The notes beneath the pieces were generated by a model, which was given only the letters and a program-made list of their open reading frames with translations, made no database searches and was not told where the DNA came from. Position numbers and translations under genes: made by a program. A stretch of DNA of 64,000 bases, taken from the NCBI RefSeq assembly GCF_012427705.1, contig NZ_CP048602.1, positions 3,720,001 to 3,784,000 on the forward strand. Direction: 5' to 3'. Numbering within the stretch: the stretch's first letter is position 1; every line of letters starts with the position of its first letter. Positions 1 to 8,961 of the stretch are shown here, one piece after another. This DNA is from Vreelandella piezotolerans. Lineage in GTDB: Bacteria; Pseudomonadota; Gammaproteobacteria; Pseudomonadales; Halomonadaceae.

Positions 1-104
1 GCGGGTGCTCTACTCACCAACGCCCCATGGGTTGGTATCGGCGCTCGAGCGCGAACTAGGCAGTTAACGCTCTAAAACGGCTTGATGCGTTAGCGACACG
101 GCGG

Positions 105-1172
105 CTATTCGGCCGTCGTCGCCTCCTCCGTCTGATCGGCTTGCAGCCGATCCAGCATGGCCATCAGCGCCTGTACTTGGGTGCCGTCTCGAGTATCGTG
201 TAGCGGGTTGATCTGCCAAGTGCTCTCCGCGAAACCCCACCAGTCCCAGCACGCTTGCGGATTGGCCATGCTGCTTTCGGCCTGTGGATACAGCACCACT
301 TGGCCATGCGTCGCCGCCCAACGGTTCAAGCCGCTGTAGCGAGCGAAGGTATCGCCGATGGTCTCTGCGTTCATCTGGCAACCGTGCAATGCTACGGTGA
401 CCGGACACCCCCCCAACTCACACGTCTCGGGCACGAACAGATAGCCTGTATCGGCCACCCCTTTCACCGCGAAATCAGATTGATCGAAGGCCAGCAGCTC
501 GCCTTCGCTAGCGTTCGCCTCACGCTCGGGATAGAGCCACGCCAACATCTCTCCCGCGACGTCGTCGCCACAGGCCAGCACGTGACTACCACCTCCGTTA
601 TGGCAGTCACCTAGCGACTGCGGGTCGATAGGCGCATCTTTGGGCATCGCCACCGGCCAGCCGTGCCCGGTGTTTTCCCGTTGAACGAAGCGTAGCTGCT
701 GCTCGGGGTCCGCCAGCCAGCGCTGCCACTGCTGCGCGAGCAGGTCGCCCAGCGCAGGCGAGACCGTCTCGTCCGACGTACCATGCCACACAAAAGCACG
801 CAGCGAGCGCAGCGCCTCTTGGCTGCCGACTTGCTCCATCTCTGCGTAGCGCTGGCGACGCTGCTCCAGCTCGTCCAGCGACGGCAGGCCGCGCCGGGTC
901 ATCATGCACTGATTGAGAGCCGTACTCAAAGCCCCCTGCGCGCAGCCCCAAGGACCTGCTGCCAGTACGCCCAGTCCGCTAAAGCGCTCGGGCCAGGCCA
1001 CCGCAAGCTGAGTGGCCATGTAGCCCCCCGCGGAGACGCCCACGACGCTTGCTTGATCGTTAGCCGCTGCCAGCGCTGGGAGCTCAATAGGTGCTTCCTG
1101 GGCCTGGGCAGCGCCGCTGCCCAACATAATAAGCGCCGCCATCCAGCGGCGCTGACGAGAGGCCATACCCAT
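105..1172 (-). CDS. PHB depolymerase-family secreted esterase
   Basis: The 355-residue product resembles poly(3-hydroxybutyrate) depolymerase-family esterases, which cleave polyester or short acyl esters. Residues 1-25 look like a signal peptide (basic start, hydrophobic core, AQA end), so it is probably exported. The motif GVSAGGYMA at about residues 45-53 is a lipase box with the nucleophile Ser near 47. A second half contains ALHGCQMN and CWDWWG motifs typical of the family. The ATG lies 3 bases after the stop of the FKBP gene, so the two are probably cotranscribed and translationally coupled. A second ATG two codons later is an equally possible start. The substrate (PHB or another ester) cannot be told from sequence. 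Confidence 0.8.
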   Translation of the reverse strand: MGMASRQRRWMAALIMLGSGAAQAQEAPIELPALAAANDQASVVGVSAGGYMATQLAVAWPERFSGLGVLAAGPWGCAQGALSTALNQCMMTRRGLPSLDELEQRRQRYAEMEQVGSQEALRSLRAFVWHGTSDETVSPALGDLLAQQWQRWLADPEQQLRFVQRENTGHGWPVAMPKDAPIDPQSLGDCHNGGGSHVLACGDDVAGEMLAWLYPEREANASEGELLAFDQSDFAVKGVADTGYLFVPETCELGGCPVTVALHGCQMNAETIGDTFARYSGLNRWAATHGQVVLYPQAESSMANPQACWDWWGFAESTWQINPLHDTRDGTQVQALMAMLDRLQADQTEEATTAE

Positions 1173-1175
1173 GGC

Positions 1176-1856
1176 TTATTCGATACCTAGCAGTTCGACG
1201 CGGAAAGTGAGCATTTCATTCGGACCAATCGGGCCCTGGCCGCGTTCGCCGTAGGCGAGATCCGCCGGGATGTAGAGCATCCAGCTGTCACCCACGCTCA
1301 TCAGCTGCAGGGCTTCTTGCCAGCCCTCGATCACTTGGTTGACCTGGAAACTCACCGGCTCACCGCGCTCGAAGGAGCTATCGAATACGGTGCCGTCCAA
1401 CAGCATGCCTTCGTAGTTCACTTCGACGGTATCTTCCGGGCCAGGCGTTGCACCATCTCCTGACTCGATGACTTCGTACTGCAGACCAGACTCGGTCACT
1501 TCGACCTCGTCACGCTCGGCGTTTTCGGCCAGGAAGTCTTGGCCCTCTTCCAGGTTCATCTGCGCCAACTCAGCGGCTTGCTGCTCGCGCGCTTCCATCG
1601 AGCGCTCTTGGAACGCCATCAGCGCTTCCATCATCTCCTCTTCGTTCATCGCTAGCTCGTTGCCATCAAAGACATCGCGCATCCCGTCGGTGAACGCATC
1701 CAGATCGAGATCTTCGATGTCTGCCTGCATGCTTTCGCCCAGGGTCACGCCCAGGCTATACGCCAAGCGCTGCTCGTCGGTTTCCGGGGCAGCGGCGGCA
1801 AACGGTGCGACTAGCAGCAGGCCAGTGAGCGCGGTAGAAGAGAGTAGTGCTTTCAT
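1176..1856 (-). CDS. FKBP-type peptidyl-prolyl cis-trans isomerase, periplasmic
   Basis: The 226-residue protein has a signal peptide (about residues 1-22, ending AAA before PETDEQ), an N-terminal helical dimerisation domain with LAYSLGVTLGESM near its start, and a C-terminal FKBP domain. In that domain VEVNYEGMLLDGTVFDSS, VIEGWQEAL and IPADLAYGERG are the usual active-site segments. It should catalyse proline isomerisation and act as a chaperone in the periplasm, like FkpA or Mip. I chose the ATG at 1856 because a longer reading frame adds 21 residues before a clear signal peptide and GGATAAGG-like sequence precedes 1856. The downstream PHB-depolymerase-like gene follows by 3 bases. Confidence 0.9.
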   Translation of the reverse strand: MKALLSSTALTGLLLVAPFAAAAPETDEQRLAYSLGVTLGESMQADIEDLDLDAFTDGMRDVFDGNELAMNEEEMMEALMAFQERSMEAREQQAAELAQMNLEEGQDFLAENAERDEVEVTESGLQYEVIESGDGATPGPEDTVEVNYEGMLLDGTVFDSSFERGEPVSFQVNQVIEGWQEALQLMSVGDSWMLYIPADLAYGERGQGPIGPNEMLTFRVELLGIE

Positions 1857-1916
1857 GGAAAAAACCTTATCCAGCGGCGCAGCGCGCCAAATATTTTGGG
1901 GTGCTTCAAAGACTAA

Positions 1917-1956
1917 CACCCGCCGCCTCAGGCTGCATTACCTGAAACGGCGGGTG
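1917..1956 (-). terminator. Hairpin after teaD
   Basis: CACCCGCCG (1917-1925) pairs perfectly with CGGCGGGTG (1948-1956), and CAGG (1929-1932) can pair with CCTG (1941-1944) inside. It lies between the end of teaD and the FKBP start on the same strand. The T-tract after it is weak, so it may be a poor terminator or an mRNA-stabilising hairpin. Confidence 0.4.
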
Positions 1957-2004
1957 CTGCTCAGACCACACGATTGCGTAGAGGTTTAGCCGGTCGCCTT
2001 CACA

Positions 2005-2448
2005 CTAGACCACCAGCGTGGGGCAATGAGCGGCACCGGCCACGCGTTGGGAAACGCTGCCCAGCAGCAAATTCTTTTCCCCATTGGTTCCCTGTGCGCC
2101 AATTACGATCAGGTCGCACTCCCGCTTACGAGCAAAGCGCACGATGGTGCGGGAGGGACGTCCGCCTTTGACAAAAGCTCGCACGCGAACGCTATCGGCG
2201 CCCAGTTCGATGGCGTGGGATTTGGCGTGCACGGCAATCTCCGTTGCGTACTCCTTGAGCGCGTCATCGGGGATATCCAACCGGTTGGGGCGCACCATGG
2301 AGAGCGACGCCTCCAGCAGGCTGTGATGTTTGAACACACACAGTAGGTAGAGCTCTGCCCCGGTGAGCAGATGCAGACCAACGGCTTTTTCGAGCGCCTT
2401 GATGGCCCCCTTTGAGCCATCGACAGGGATCAAGATGCGATTGAACAT
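2005..2448 (-). CDS. teaD: Universal stress protein TeaD, ectoine transporter regulator
   Basis: This 147-residue UspA-family protein is the last gene of the teaABC operon, 21 bases after teaC. It has the ATP-binding signature G-x2-G-x9-G-S ([15 protein letters not shown], near residues 117-131), as in ATP-binding Usp proteins. In Halomonas elongata TeaD occupies the same place, has the same length and is known to bind ATP and to modulate ectoine uptake by TeaABC. That role is carried over here by synteny and similarity. The start gives the typical [12 protein letters not shown] opening of the family, and AAGGAGAACGCGG precedes it. Confidence 0.9.
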   Translation of the reverse strand: MFNRILIPVDGSKGAIKALEKAVGLHLLTGAELYLLCVFKHHSLLEASLSMVRPNRLDIPDDALKEYATEIAVHAKSHAIELGADSVRVRAFVKGGRPSRTIVRFARKRECDLIVIGAQGTNGEKNLLLGSVSQRVAGAAHCPTLVV

Positions 2449-2469
2449 CCGCGTTCTCCTTGTGACTGC

Positions 2470-3753
2470 TTAACGGAAGGCAACATCACGCAGGAACAGC
2501 GCAATTTGCGGGAACATGATCAGCAACGCCGCCGCCAGAATCAGCATGAAGATGAACGGTGGCGTGCCCTTGATCACCTCCCAATAGGGGCGTTTGAAGA
2601 TCGCGATGGCGGTAAAGATATCGCAGCCAAAGGGTGGCGTGGCCGACCCAATCGCCACCTGTAGCGTAATCAGGATACCGACCAGTACGGGATCGAGCCC
2701 GGTGGCTGCAATCGCCGGGGCAAAAATCGGCGTCAATACCAGAATCACCACGATGGGGTCGACGAACATGCACGCCACGAAGAACGAAATACAAATGGCG
2801 ATCAATACGCCCGTGGGTCCGGCCTCGTTGACCCCCACGGCTTCGAGGATCGCTTGGGGAATCTGCGCAAACGAAATGATCCAAGAGAAGCCATTGCCCA
2901 CGGCCACCAGAATGAACACCACGGCGGTGATCAGGCCAGTAGACTTGGCGATGGTGTAGATATCGCGCATTTTCAGCGAGCGAAAGACGACGAACTCTAA
3001 CAGCACCGCATACAGGACACAGGCGGCCGCCGCTTCGGTAGGACTGAAGATCCCGCCGTAAATGCCGCCCACGATGATCACTGGGAAGCCGAGCGGCCAG
3101 AGCGCTTTCTGAACGGCCGTGGCCCGCTCTTTCCAGCTTGAGCGCTCTTCGGTAGGCACGTCTTTTACGATGGCGTAAATGATGCAGTACGTGGAGAACA
3201 TGAACAGGATAAGCAGGCCGGGACCAATACCGGCGATGAACAGCTCGCCAATCGAGGTGCCGGAAATGACCCCGTAAATGATCATGCCAATGCTAGGGGG
3301 AATCAAAAAAGCAATATCACTGGCATTGATGATCAGCGCCAGCGTAAAGGGATCGGAGTAGCCCGCTTTGAGCATCTTCGGACGCAGCGGCGAGCCTACC
3401 GCCACTACAGTGGCCTGGGTCGACCCCGACACGGCGCCGAACAGCGTACAAGAAGCCGCCGTGCTGACCGCCAACCCCCCTTTGATATGGCCAATGAAGG
3501 ACATCACCATATCGATGAGGCGATTCGCAGACTGCCCTCGGGTCATGATGTCGGCAGCCAGAATGAACATCGGCACGGCGATTAGCGACGCCGGGCGTAT
3601 GCCCGCCATCATCTGCTGAATCAGCGTATCCATTTGGCCGAAGCCGTTGAACATCATATAGAAGCCGATCACTGCCGCAGTGATCAGCGGGATCATCATT
3701 GGAAAGCCCAGCAGCAGCAGGGCAATCATGGTGACTACCATTATCGTCGTCAT
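2470..3753 (-). CDS. teaC: TRAP transporter large permease TeaC (ectoine)
   Basis: A 427-residue, very hydrophobic DctM-family protein with about 12 membrane segments. It carries the family's conserved loops such as VPMFILAADIMTRGQSANRLID and AIGSATPPFGCDIFTAIAIF. It forms the Na+-coupled transport channel with TeaB and receives ectoine/hydroxyectoine from TeaA. It lies 28 bases downstream of teaB and 21 bases upstream of teaD. Its assignment to ectoine rests on the adjacent binding protein, which closely resembles TeaA, and on the identical operon order in H. elongata. Confidence 0.9.
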   Translation of the reverse strand: MTTIMVVTMIALLLLGFPMMIPLITAAVIGFYMMFNGFGQMDTLIQQMMAGIRPASLIAVPMFILAADIMTRGQSANRLIDMVMSFIGHIKGGLAVSTAASCTLFGAVSGSTQATVVAVGSPLRPKMLKAGYSDPFTLALIINASDIAFLIPPSIGMIIYGVISGTSIGELFIAGIGPGLLILFMFSTYCIIYAIVKDVPTEERSSWKERATAVQKALWPLGFPVIIVGGIYGGIFSPTEAAAACVLYAVLLEFVVFRSLKMRDIYTIAKSTGLITAVVFILVAVGNGFSWIISFAQIPQAILEAVGVNEAGPTGVLIAICISFFVACMFVDPIVVILVLTPIFAPAIAATGLDPVLVGILITLQVAIGSATPPFGCDIFTAIAIFKRPYWEVIKGTPPFIFMLILAAALLIMFPQIALFLRDVAFR

Positions 3754-3781
3754 AGCGTTCCCCTAAGGTGCAATCCCTGCT

Positions 3782-4360
3782 TTACACTTCTGTTTCGGTG
3801 TCTTTATAGCCGTCTACCACCCCGGTAGAGAGGTAGACGTCTCGGGTGGTGAGATTCTTGATCGCGGTCAGTAGGTACTGAATCCCGGTGATCAAAAAGC
3901 CCATGGGCACCCAGACGTAGATGATCCATACCGGTAAGCCCAGCGACGGCAGTACGCGCCCTTTGCTATACAGGTCGAGGATGTACACTACGGAGTAGTA
4001 AAGCAGGAAGAACATCACCAGCGAGGTGAAAAACGCGATGCCGATCATTAGCACTTTGCGACCGCCCACCGGCAGCGCATCGTAAATCGCCGACATGCGA
4101 ATATGGCGACCGTGGCGGGCAGCGTAGCCAATACCCGCAAAGGTGATCATGATGATCAGGATACGGTTCAGCTCGCCTGAGAACATGATGCTATTGCCGA
4201 ACACGAAGCGGGCAACGACGTTGGTGACCGTATTCAGCGCCATTAGCAAAACCCCCATCGCCAGTATGACTGACTCGATTTTGCTAATTGCAGTGTCGAT
4301 CACTCCAAGTACGCCGGGCAAACCCGAGCGGTAGTTCTTTTCGGACTCTTCTTCGGACAT
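3782..4360 (-). CDS. teaB: TRAP transporter small permease TeaB (ectoine)
   Basis: A 192-residue DctQ-family small permease with four predicted membrane helices (first about [17 protein letters not shown]) and the conserved [16 protein letters not shown] segment. I start it at ATG 4360, preceded by AAAGGAG. A longer frame to 4456 adds 32 residues with no family similarity. It pairs with TeaC in the membrane. The terminator-like hairpin between teaA and this gene suggests that the permease is made in smaller amounts than the binding protein. Confidence 0.9.
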   Translation of the reverse strand: MSEEESEKNYRSGLPGVLGVIDTAISKIESVILAMGVLLMALNTVTNVVARFVFGNSIMFSGELNRILIIMITFAGIGYAARHGRHIRMSAIYDALPVGGRKVLMIGIAFFTSLVMFFLLYYSVVYILDLYSKGRVLPSLGLPVWIIYVWVPMGFLITGIQYLLTAIKNLTTRDVYLSTGVVDGYKDTETEV

Positions 4361-4569
4361 GGCCGTTCTCCTTTGAACGCAGCGTGGTCGCTTGCTCGAT
4401 GGCGACGCGACCTTCCCATCACTGACACCGAACGGAGCAGGTTCGGCCTTGCTCATTTTGTAGCGTAATGGGTAATGACTCTTTTCGCTTCAACGCTGGA
4501 TGGACGTAGATTTTTCTGTGTTCGCCCCCGCGAGCATGTGTTTTTTCGCTAGAGGGGTGGACAACAAAA

Positions 4570-4593
4570 AAGGGGCAGCGCTGGCTGCCCCTT
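4570..4593 (-). terminator. Intrinsic terminator between teaA and teaB
   Basis: AAGGGGCAGC (4570-4579) and GCTGCCCCTT (4584-4593) form a perfect 10-bp stem with a 4-base loop. On the minus strand it runs into a T-run (A-run at 4566-4571 on the plus strand). It sits 37 bases after the teaA stop and before teaB. It should end most transcripts after the binding-protein gene, with read-through into teaBCD. Confidence 0.85.
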
Positions 4594-4630
4594 GGCGACG
4601 TCATGTGATTAACGCAAGCGCGCTAACCGA

Positions 4631-5680
4631 TTAGGACTCGCTTTCGACGGCTTCGAGGTCCGCTTTGAACTGCTCCAGCAGCTCGGCACCGCGCTCGCCC
4701 GTCATTTCGAGGAAGGCTTCCTCGACCTGCGGTGCGCGCTCGCGGAACGCTTGGATCTGCTCTTCGTTCAAGCGTGTCACGGTGACTTCGTCAGACGCTT
4801 CCTGGATTTTGGCCAGCGCTTCATCGGCTAGCCCTTTGATGTGCTCGATAGTGTGGTCGTAGGCCGCGTCCGAGGCGTTCTGGACCAGCTCTTTGTCTTC
4901 ATCGGACAGGCCTTCGTAGAAGTCCTGGTTGGCCATCATCGCGGTGGTGAACCAACCGTGGCCAGTGAAAGTCAGGTGCGGAGACACTTCGTACAGACCG
5001 CCAGATTCGATCCAGAAGATCGGGTTTTCCTGACCATCGATGATGCCGGTCTGCAGGCCACCGTAGACTTCGCCCCACGGCAGCGGTGTCGGCGTCGCGC
5101 CAAAGGCGTCGTAGGTTTCCGACAGCAGCGGGTTGGTCATGGTGCGGATTTTCTTGTTATTCATGTCTTCCGGCGAGCTAATCGGCTCGTCGGTGGTGAC
5201 CACCATTTCACCCTCGGGGTACATTTTTAGAAGCTCGAGACCCTGCTCGGCGTAAAGCTCCGGGAACATTTCATTGATGGCTTTACTCTCGTCGAAGAAC
5301 GTTAGAACGGTCTCTTCGTCGGTCGGCAGCAGATACGGAATGAAGAAGATTTGCGCTTCTGGGATCAGCGCACCGGTAAAGCCAGGTGACTGATTGACGA
5401 ACTGGAGGATGCCGTTTTGCGTCTGCTCCATGATGTCGTCGGACTCGCCCAGTTCACCAAAGCGGTAAACCTGTACGGTATGGTCGGAGTTATCTTCGAT
5501 GTACTCCTTGAATGCGTAAGCGAAGACATCCTGCACGTCGCCTTCGTACTCTTCGTGTGCGTAACGCCAGTTATCTGCCTGAGCGGTCGCGCTCAAACCC
5601 AGCAGCAGTGCACCCACGCTTGCCGTGGTGAGCAACTTGGTGGTGACGGAACGAGTCGAAACTAATGTGCTTGCCTTCAT
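4631..5680 (-). CDS. teaA: Ectoine TRAP substrate-binding protein TeaA
   Basis: This 349-residue DctP-family periplasmic binding protein has a signal peptide ending near ATAQA before DNWRYAHEEY. The mature protein matches what I recall of H. elongata TeaA almost segment for segment: NWRYAHEEYEGDVQD, VYRFGELGESDDIMEQT, LPWGEVYGGLQTGIIDGQEN and IFWIESGGLYEVSP. It binds ectoine and hydroxyectoine with high affinity for osmoprotection and for recovery of leaked ectoine. I start it at 5680 because a GGGGAA ribosome site precedes that ATG; the longer frame to 5791 adds 37 residues before the signal peptide. The operon teaA-teaB-teaC-teaD is complete. Confidence 0.93.
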   Translation of the reverse strand: MKASTLVSTRSVTTKLLTTASVGALLLGLSATAQADNWRYAHEEYEGDVQDVFAYAFKEYIEDNSDHTVQVYRFGELGESDDIMEQTQNGILQFVNQSPGFTGALIPEAQIFFIPYLLPTDEETVLTFFDESKAINEMFPELYAEQGLELLKMYPEGEMVVTTDEPISSPEDMNNKKIRTMTNPLLSETYDAFGATPTPLPWGEVYGGLQTGIIDGQENPIFWIESGGLYEVSPHLTFTGHGWFTTAMMANQDFYEGLSDEDKELVQNASDAAYDHTIEHIKGLADEALAKIQEASDEVTVTRLNEEQIQAFRERAPQVEEAFLEMTGERGAELLEQFKADLEAVESES

Positions 5681-5781
5681 GCAGAGTTCCCCTAGCAGTG
5701 GTAAGCGCGCCGTACGAGAGCGCAAGGATCTTAGTGTTTGTATATCCCGAGTCGCTCCACTTTTATTCAGCGTTTGTTCAG

Positions 5782-5848
5782 CCGCTAACACGCAGTAACG
5801 TCGTTCATTGCTGTGGGTTAGCGGACGATCGCCAGCGAAGCTAACACG
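5782..5848. promoter_or_regulatory. Inverted and direct repeats upstream of teaA
   Basis: CCGCTAAC (5782-5789) and GTTAGCGG (5817-5824) form a perfect 8-bp inverted repeat with a 27-base spacer. GCTAACACG occurs at 5784-5792 and again at 5840-5848. They lie 100-170 bases before teaA and after the stop of the DUF2390 gene. They could be a regulatory site for the osmotically controlled tea promoter or a transcript-end hairpin. Confidence 0.3.
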
Positions 5849-5876
5849 GGTTATTCAAAAACAGCTTAATTTCAGG

Positions 5877-6449
5877 CTAGCGTGGTGATTCACAGCGGTC
5901 AAGCTGGCTTGCCAAGGCAAAAAGGGCCGCTCTCGTCCTCTCGCGCCCGCGTGGCGCGCGACACAAATCGTTGTCAAGCGGTGTCGAAAACAGCGTATCT
6001 TGCAGCCACTGTGCAACATTATGCTGGCTTATGTCGCTTTTTGTTAAGCGCGCGTCCGCGTCTGATGAGCCGAGCGCCCACTGCTGCCAACGTTGAAGGT
6101 TTTCACGCTCTGCCTGCAGCTCGGCACTCTGCAGCGTGGCACGCAACGCTTTGACGGCCTCGTTGTGGGCGGCTTCGGGTTTCAATCGGCGGCGAAGCGT
6201 TCGTAGCGTCGCCGTCACCTGCTGCTGCCAAGCCATGCGCTCGGCGCGTATGGTAGCGAGCGGGCCTGGCGAGGCCGCCAGACCCTGCTGATAGAGCCAG
6301 CAATGGAACAGCAGCTCACACACATCCACACCAGCCTCATCCTGCAACGTGAGGCAGGCCTGCTCGACGCCGGGCCTGGCATAGAGCGCCAAAGCAAAAT
6401 CCCACAGCGGCCTCTGCTGCAAGCGCTGCAATCGGTTAGAATCGCGCAT
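5877..6449 (-). CDS. TIGR02444 / DUF2390 family protein of unknown function
   Basis: The 190-residue product contains LWDFALALYARPGVEQACLTLQDEAG near its start, the hallmark of the TIGR02444 (DUF2390) family of gammaproteobacteria. No signal peptide or membrane segment is visible. It is predicted to be cytoplasmic and largely helical, and is rich in Arg, Gln and Leu. The family commonly sits beside an ABC-F gene, as it does here in divergent orientation. I start it at ATG 6449 because the longer frame to 6488 overlaps the ABC-F start and adds no similarity. No function is known to me. Confidence 0.75.
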   Translation of the reverse strand: MRDSNRLQRLQQRPLWDFALALYARPGVEQACLTLQDEAGVDVCELLFHCWLYQQGLAASPGPLATIRAERMAWQQQVTATLRTLRRRLKPEAAHNEAVKALRATLQSAELQAERENLQRWQQWALGSSDADARLTKSDISQHNVAQWLQDTLFSTPLDNDLCRAPRGRERTRAALFALASQLDRCESPR

Positions 6450-6478
6450 TGATTTACCCACTTTTTTCGGGAGAAAAC

Positions 6479-8425
6479 ATGATCGCACTGCGCCAAGTCG
6501 CCCTGCAACGGGGCACGCAAACGCTCCTAGAAAACGCCGATCTGACGCTCCATAACGGCGTCAAGGCCGGTATCATTGGGGCGAACGGTGCCGGTAAGTC
6601 GAGTCTATTCAAACTCCTGCTGGGCGAGCTGGGCCCGGATCAAGGCGACGTCGAGATGAGCGGTGGCCAGCGGATCGCCCACATGGCCCAGGAAGTGGAG
6701 GCGCTGGATCGCCCCATCGTGGAATACGTGCTGGATGGCGATCACGCATTGCGCAAGGCGCAAGCCGATTTGCTCGCCGCTCGGGAAGCGGGCGACGCCC
6801 ATCGCGAAGCGGAGCTACACGGGTTGATCGAAACGCTGGATGGCTACACCGCCGAATCCCGCGCGGCCCAGCTACTGGTGGGGCTGGGCTTCGTCCAGTC
6901 GGACCTGATGCGCCCGCTTTCAGATTTTTCCGGCGGCTGGCGAATGCGGGTCAATCTTGCCCGTACGCTGTTCATGCCTTCCGACTTGCTGCTGCTCGAT
7001 GAGCCGACCAATCACCTGGATCTGGATGCGCTGCTGTGGCTAGAGCAGTGGCTCACCCGCTACCCCGGCACGCTGCTGCTGATCTCTCACGACCGGGACT
7101 TTCTGGATGCCGTGTGCGACCACATCGTCCACATGCATCATCAAACGCTGGAACTCTATCGGGGCAACTACTCTCGATTCGAGCGCACACGGGCGGAGAA
7201 GCTCGCCCTGCAGCAGGCCGAAGCAGCCAAACAGCAGGCGCGCCGCGAAGAGATCGAGCGTTTTATCGCTCGCTTCAAGGCCAAGGCCACTAAGGCGCGT
7301 CAGGCGCAGAGCCGCGTCAAGATGCTGGAGCGCATGGAAGATATCGCCATGGCCCACGTGGACTCTCCCTTTCACTTCACCCTGCCCGCGGCAGATAAGA
7401 CCTCTCACCCGCTGCTGGTGCTGGATCAAGCCACGCTAGGCTACCGCAGCCAGGCGGGCGACGTCGCACAACTCGACAAGGTGAACATTACGCTGCTTCC
7501 CGGCAGCCGGATCGGCCTGCTGGGACCCAACGGCGCGGGTAAATCCACACTGATCAAGTCGCTCACCGGCGAGCTGGCGCTGCTCGACGGCAAGCGCGTG
7601 CCCGGCGAGCACCTAGCGATTGGCTACTTTGCTCAGCATCAGCTGGAGGGGCTGGACGTGACCACGACGCCGTTCGTCCACGTGCAGCGGCTCTCGCCCA
7701 CCGCCAGCGATCAAGAGATTCGCAATTTTCTAGGCGGTTTTGGTTTCAAGGGCGACGACGCCTTCGGGGAAGTCGCCACCTTCTCGGGCGGTGAGAAAGC
7801 GCGGCTGGCACTGGCGCTGGTCGCTTGGCAAAAACCCAATCTGCTGCTGCTGGACGAGCCGACCAACCACCTGGATTTGGAAATGCGCGAGGCGCTCACG
7901 GAAGCGCTGGCAGGCTTCGAGGGCACGGTCATTTTGGTCTCCCACGACCGTCACCTACTGCGCGCCACGGTCGATGAGTTTTGGCGGGTCGCCGACCACC
8001 GGGTCGAGCCCTTCGACGGTGACTTGGAGGATTACCGGGCTTGGCTCAAGGCGCGGTTGGAAGAGAACCGCCGCGACGCCCGTAGTGAAAAGAGCGAACG
8101 CCAGAGCCAACAGCCCAGCGGCGACCGTAAAGCCGCCCGCAAAGCAGCGGCCGAGCTGCGCGAAAAGCTGCGCCCTTTGAAAAAAGAGCGCGACAAGGCG
8201 GAAAAGGCCATGGAAAGAGCGCAGCACTCGCTAGAGGAGGTCGAGGCCATACTCGCCGACCCTGAGCTCTACACTGACGGCGCCCGCAAAGCGGAGCTGA
8301 CCGATGCGCTGGCCAAGCAGGCAACGATCAAAGCGCAGCTAGACGACGCCGAGCAGGCGTGGCTCGCCGCCGAAGAGGCACTGGAAGCCATGGAAGCCGA
8401 ATTGCTCGCCAGTGAGAGTGCCTAG
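6479..8425 (+). CDS. yheS: ABC-F family ATPase (YheS-like ribosome-associated protein)
   Basis: A 648-residue soluble protein with two ABC domains and no membrane segments. Walker A motifs are GANGAGKSS (about residue 39) and GPNGAGKST (about 347). Signatures are FSGGWRMRV and FSGGEKARL, each followed by a Walker B LLLLDEPTNHLD. Between them lies the charged linker (about 235-310) of ABC-F factors, and the C-terminus is a lysine/glutamate-rich coiled coil (about 530-640). ABC-F proteins bind the ribosomal E site and relieve stalled translation; the length and architecture fit E. coli YheS. The ATG at 6479 is preceded by GGGAGAAA. Only 29 bases separate it from the divergent DUF2390 start. Confidence 0.9.
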   Translation: MIALRQVALQRGTQTLLENADLTLHNGVKAGIIGANGAGKSSLFKLLLGELGPDQGDVEMSGGQRIAHMAQEVEALDRPIVEYVLDGDHALRKAQADLLAAREAGDAHREAELHGLIETLDGYTAESRAAQLLVGLGFVQSDLMRPLSDFSGGWRMRVNLARTLFMPSDLLLLDEPTNHLDLDALLWLEQWLTRYPGTLLLISHDRDFLDAVCDHIVHMHHQTLELYRGNYSRFERTRAEKLALQQAEAAKQQARREEIERFIARFKAKATKARQAQSRVKMLERMEDIAMAHVDSPFHFTLPAADKTSHPLLVLDQATLGYRSQAGDVAQLDKVNITLLPGSRIGLLGPNGAGKSTLIKSLTGELALLDGKRVPGEHLAIGYFAQHQLEGLDVTTTPFVHVQRLSPTASDQEIRNFLGGFGFKGDDAFGEVATFSGGEKARLALALVAWQKPNLLLLDEPTNHLDLEMREALTEALAGFEGTVILVSHDRHLLRATVDEFWRVADHRVEPFDGDLEDYRAWLKARLEENRRDARSEKSERQSQQPSGDRKAARKAAAELREKLRPLKKERDKAEKAMERAQHSLEEVEAILADPELYTDGARKAELTDALAKQATIKAQLDDAEQAWLAAEEALEAMEAELLASESA

Positions 8426-8429
8426 AGCG

Positions 8430-8867
8430 CTAGCTCTCCAGCAGAAACGTGACCGGGCCATCGTTCGTCAGCGCAACCTGCATGTCCGCGCCAAACTGGC
8501 CAGTCGCCACCTGGGGCCAAGCAGCGCGCGCTCGATCGACGAGGTAATGAAACAGCCGCTGCCCCTCCTCGGGCGGCGCGGCGCTGGAAAAACTGGGGCG
8601 CAGCCCCTTGTGCGTGTCGGCCGCAAGCGTGAACTGCGACACCAGCAGCAAGCCTCCTTCGGCCTGCTGCAAGTTGTGATTCATCTTGCCCGCGTCGTCG
8701 CTGAACACGCGGTAATGCAGCAGCTTGTGCAGCAGTTTATCGGCCTCCGCCTCGCTGTCGCCTGTCTCGACACCTATCAGTGCCAGCAACCCGTGGTCGA
8801 TCGCACCGATGGTGCTGCCATCCACCGTGACGCTGGCGTGTTTGACCCGCTGAATCAGTGCTTTCAC
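8430..8867 (-). CDS. dtd: D-aminoacyl-tRNA deacylase
   Basis: This 145-residue protein has the full DTD fold signature: [17 protein letters not shown] at the start, the catalytic SQFTLAADT segment (residues about 77-85) and the C-terminal [11 protein letters not shown] with the GP motif that rejects L-amino acids. It hydrolyses D-aminoacyl-tRNA, and glycyl-tRNA(Ala), to keep D-amino acids out of translation. Length is the family norm. It is convergent with the ABC-F gene, with 4 bases between their stop codons and no visible terminator. The ATG at 8867 follows a GGGGTAAGC ribosome-site-like stretch. Confidence 0.95.
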   Translation of the reverse strand: MKALIQRVKHASVTVDGSTIGAIDHGLLALIGVETGDSEAEADKLLHKLLHYRVFSDDAGKMNHNLQQAEGGLLLVSQFTLAADTHKGLRPSFSSAAPPEEGQRLFHYLVDRARAAWPQVATGQFGADMQVALTNDGPVTFLLES

Positions 8868-8961
8868 GCTTACCCCTTTGTCCGTTCATTGGCGCTGTCG
8901 AAGAGGGCGAGTGTAAACTGAGGCGAGGGCTGGCCCAAGCGAGATGGTGCGTGGTCAGCCG

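Noticed and set aside
1..104. Gene at the left edge
   Set aside because: The 104 bases before the esterase stop show no recognisable coding segment or RNA, and they are too short to judge.
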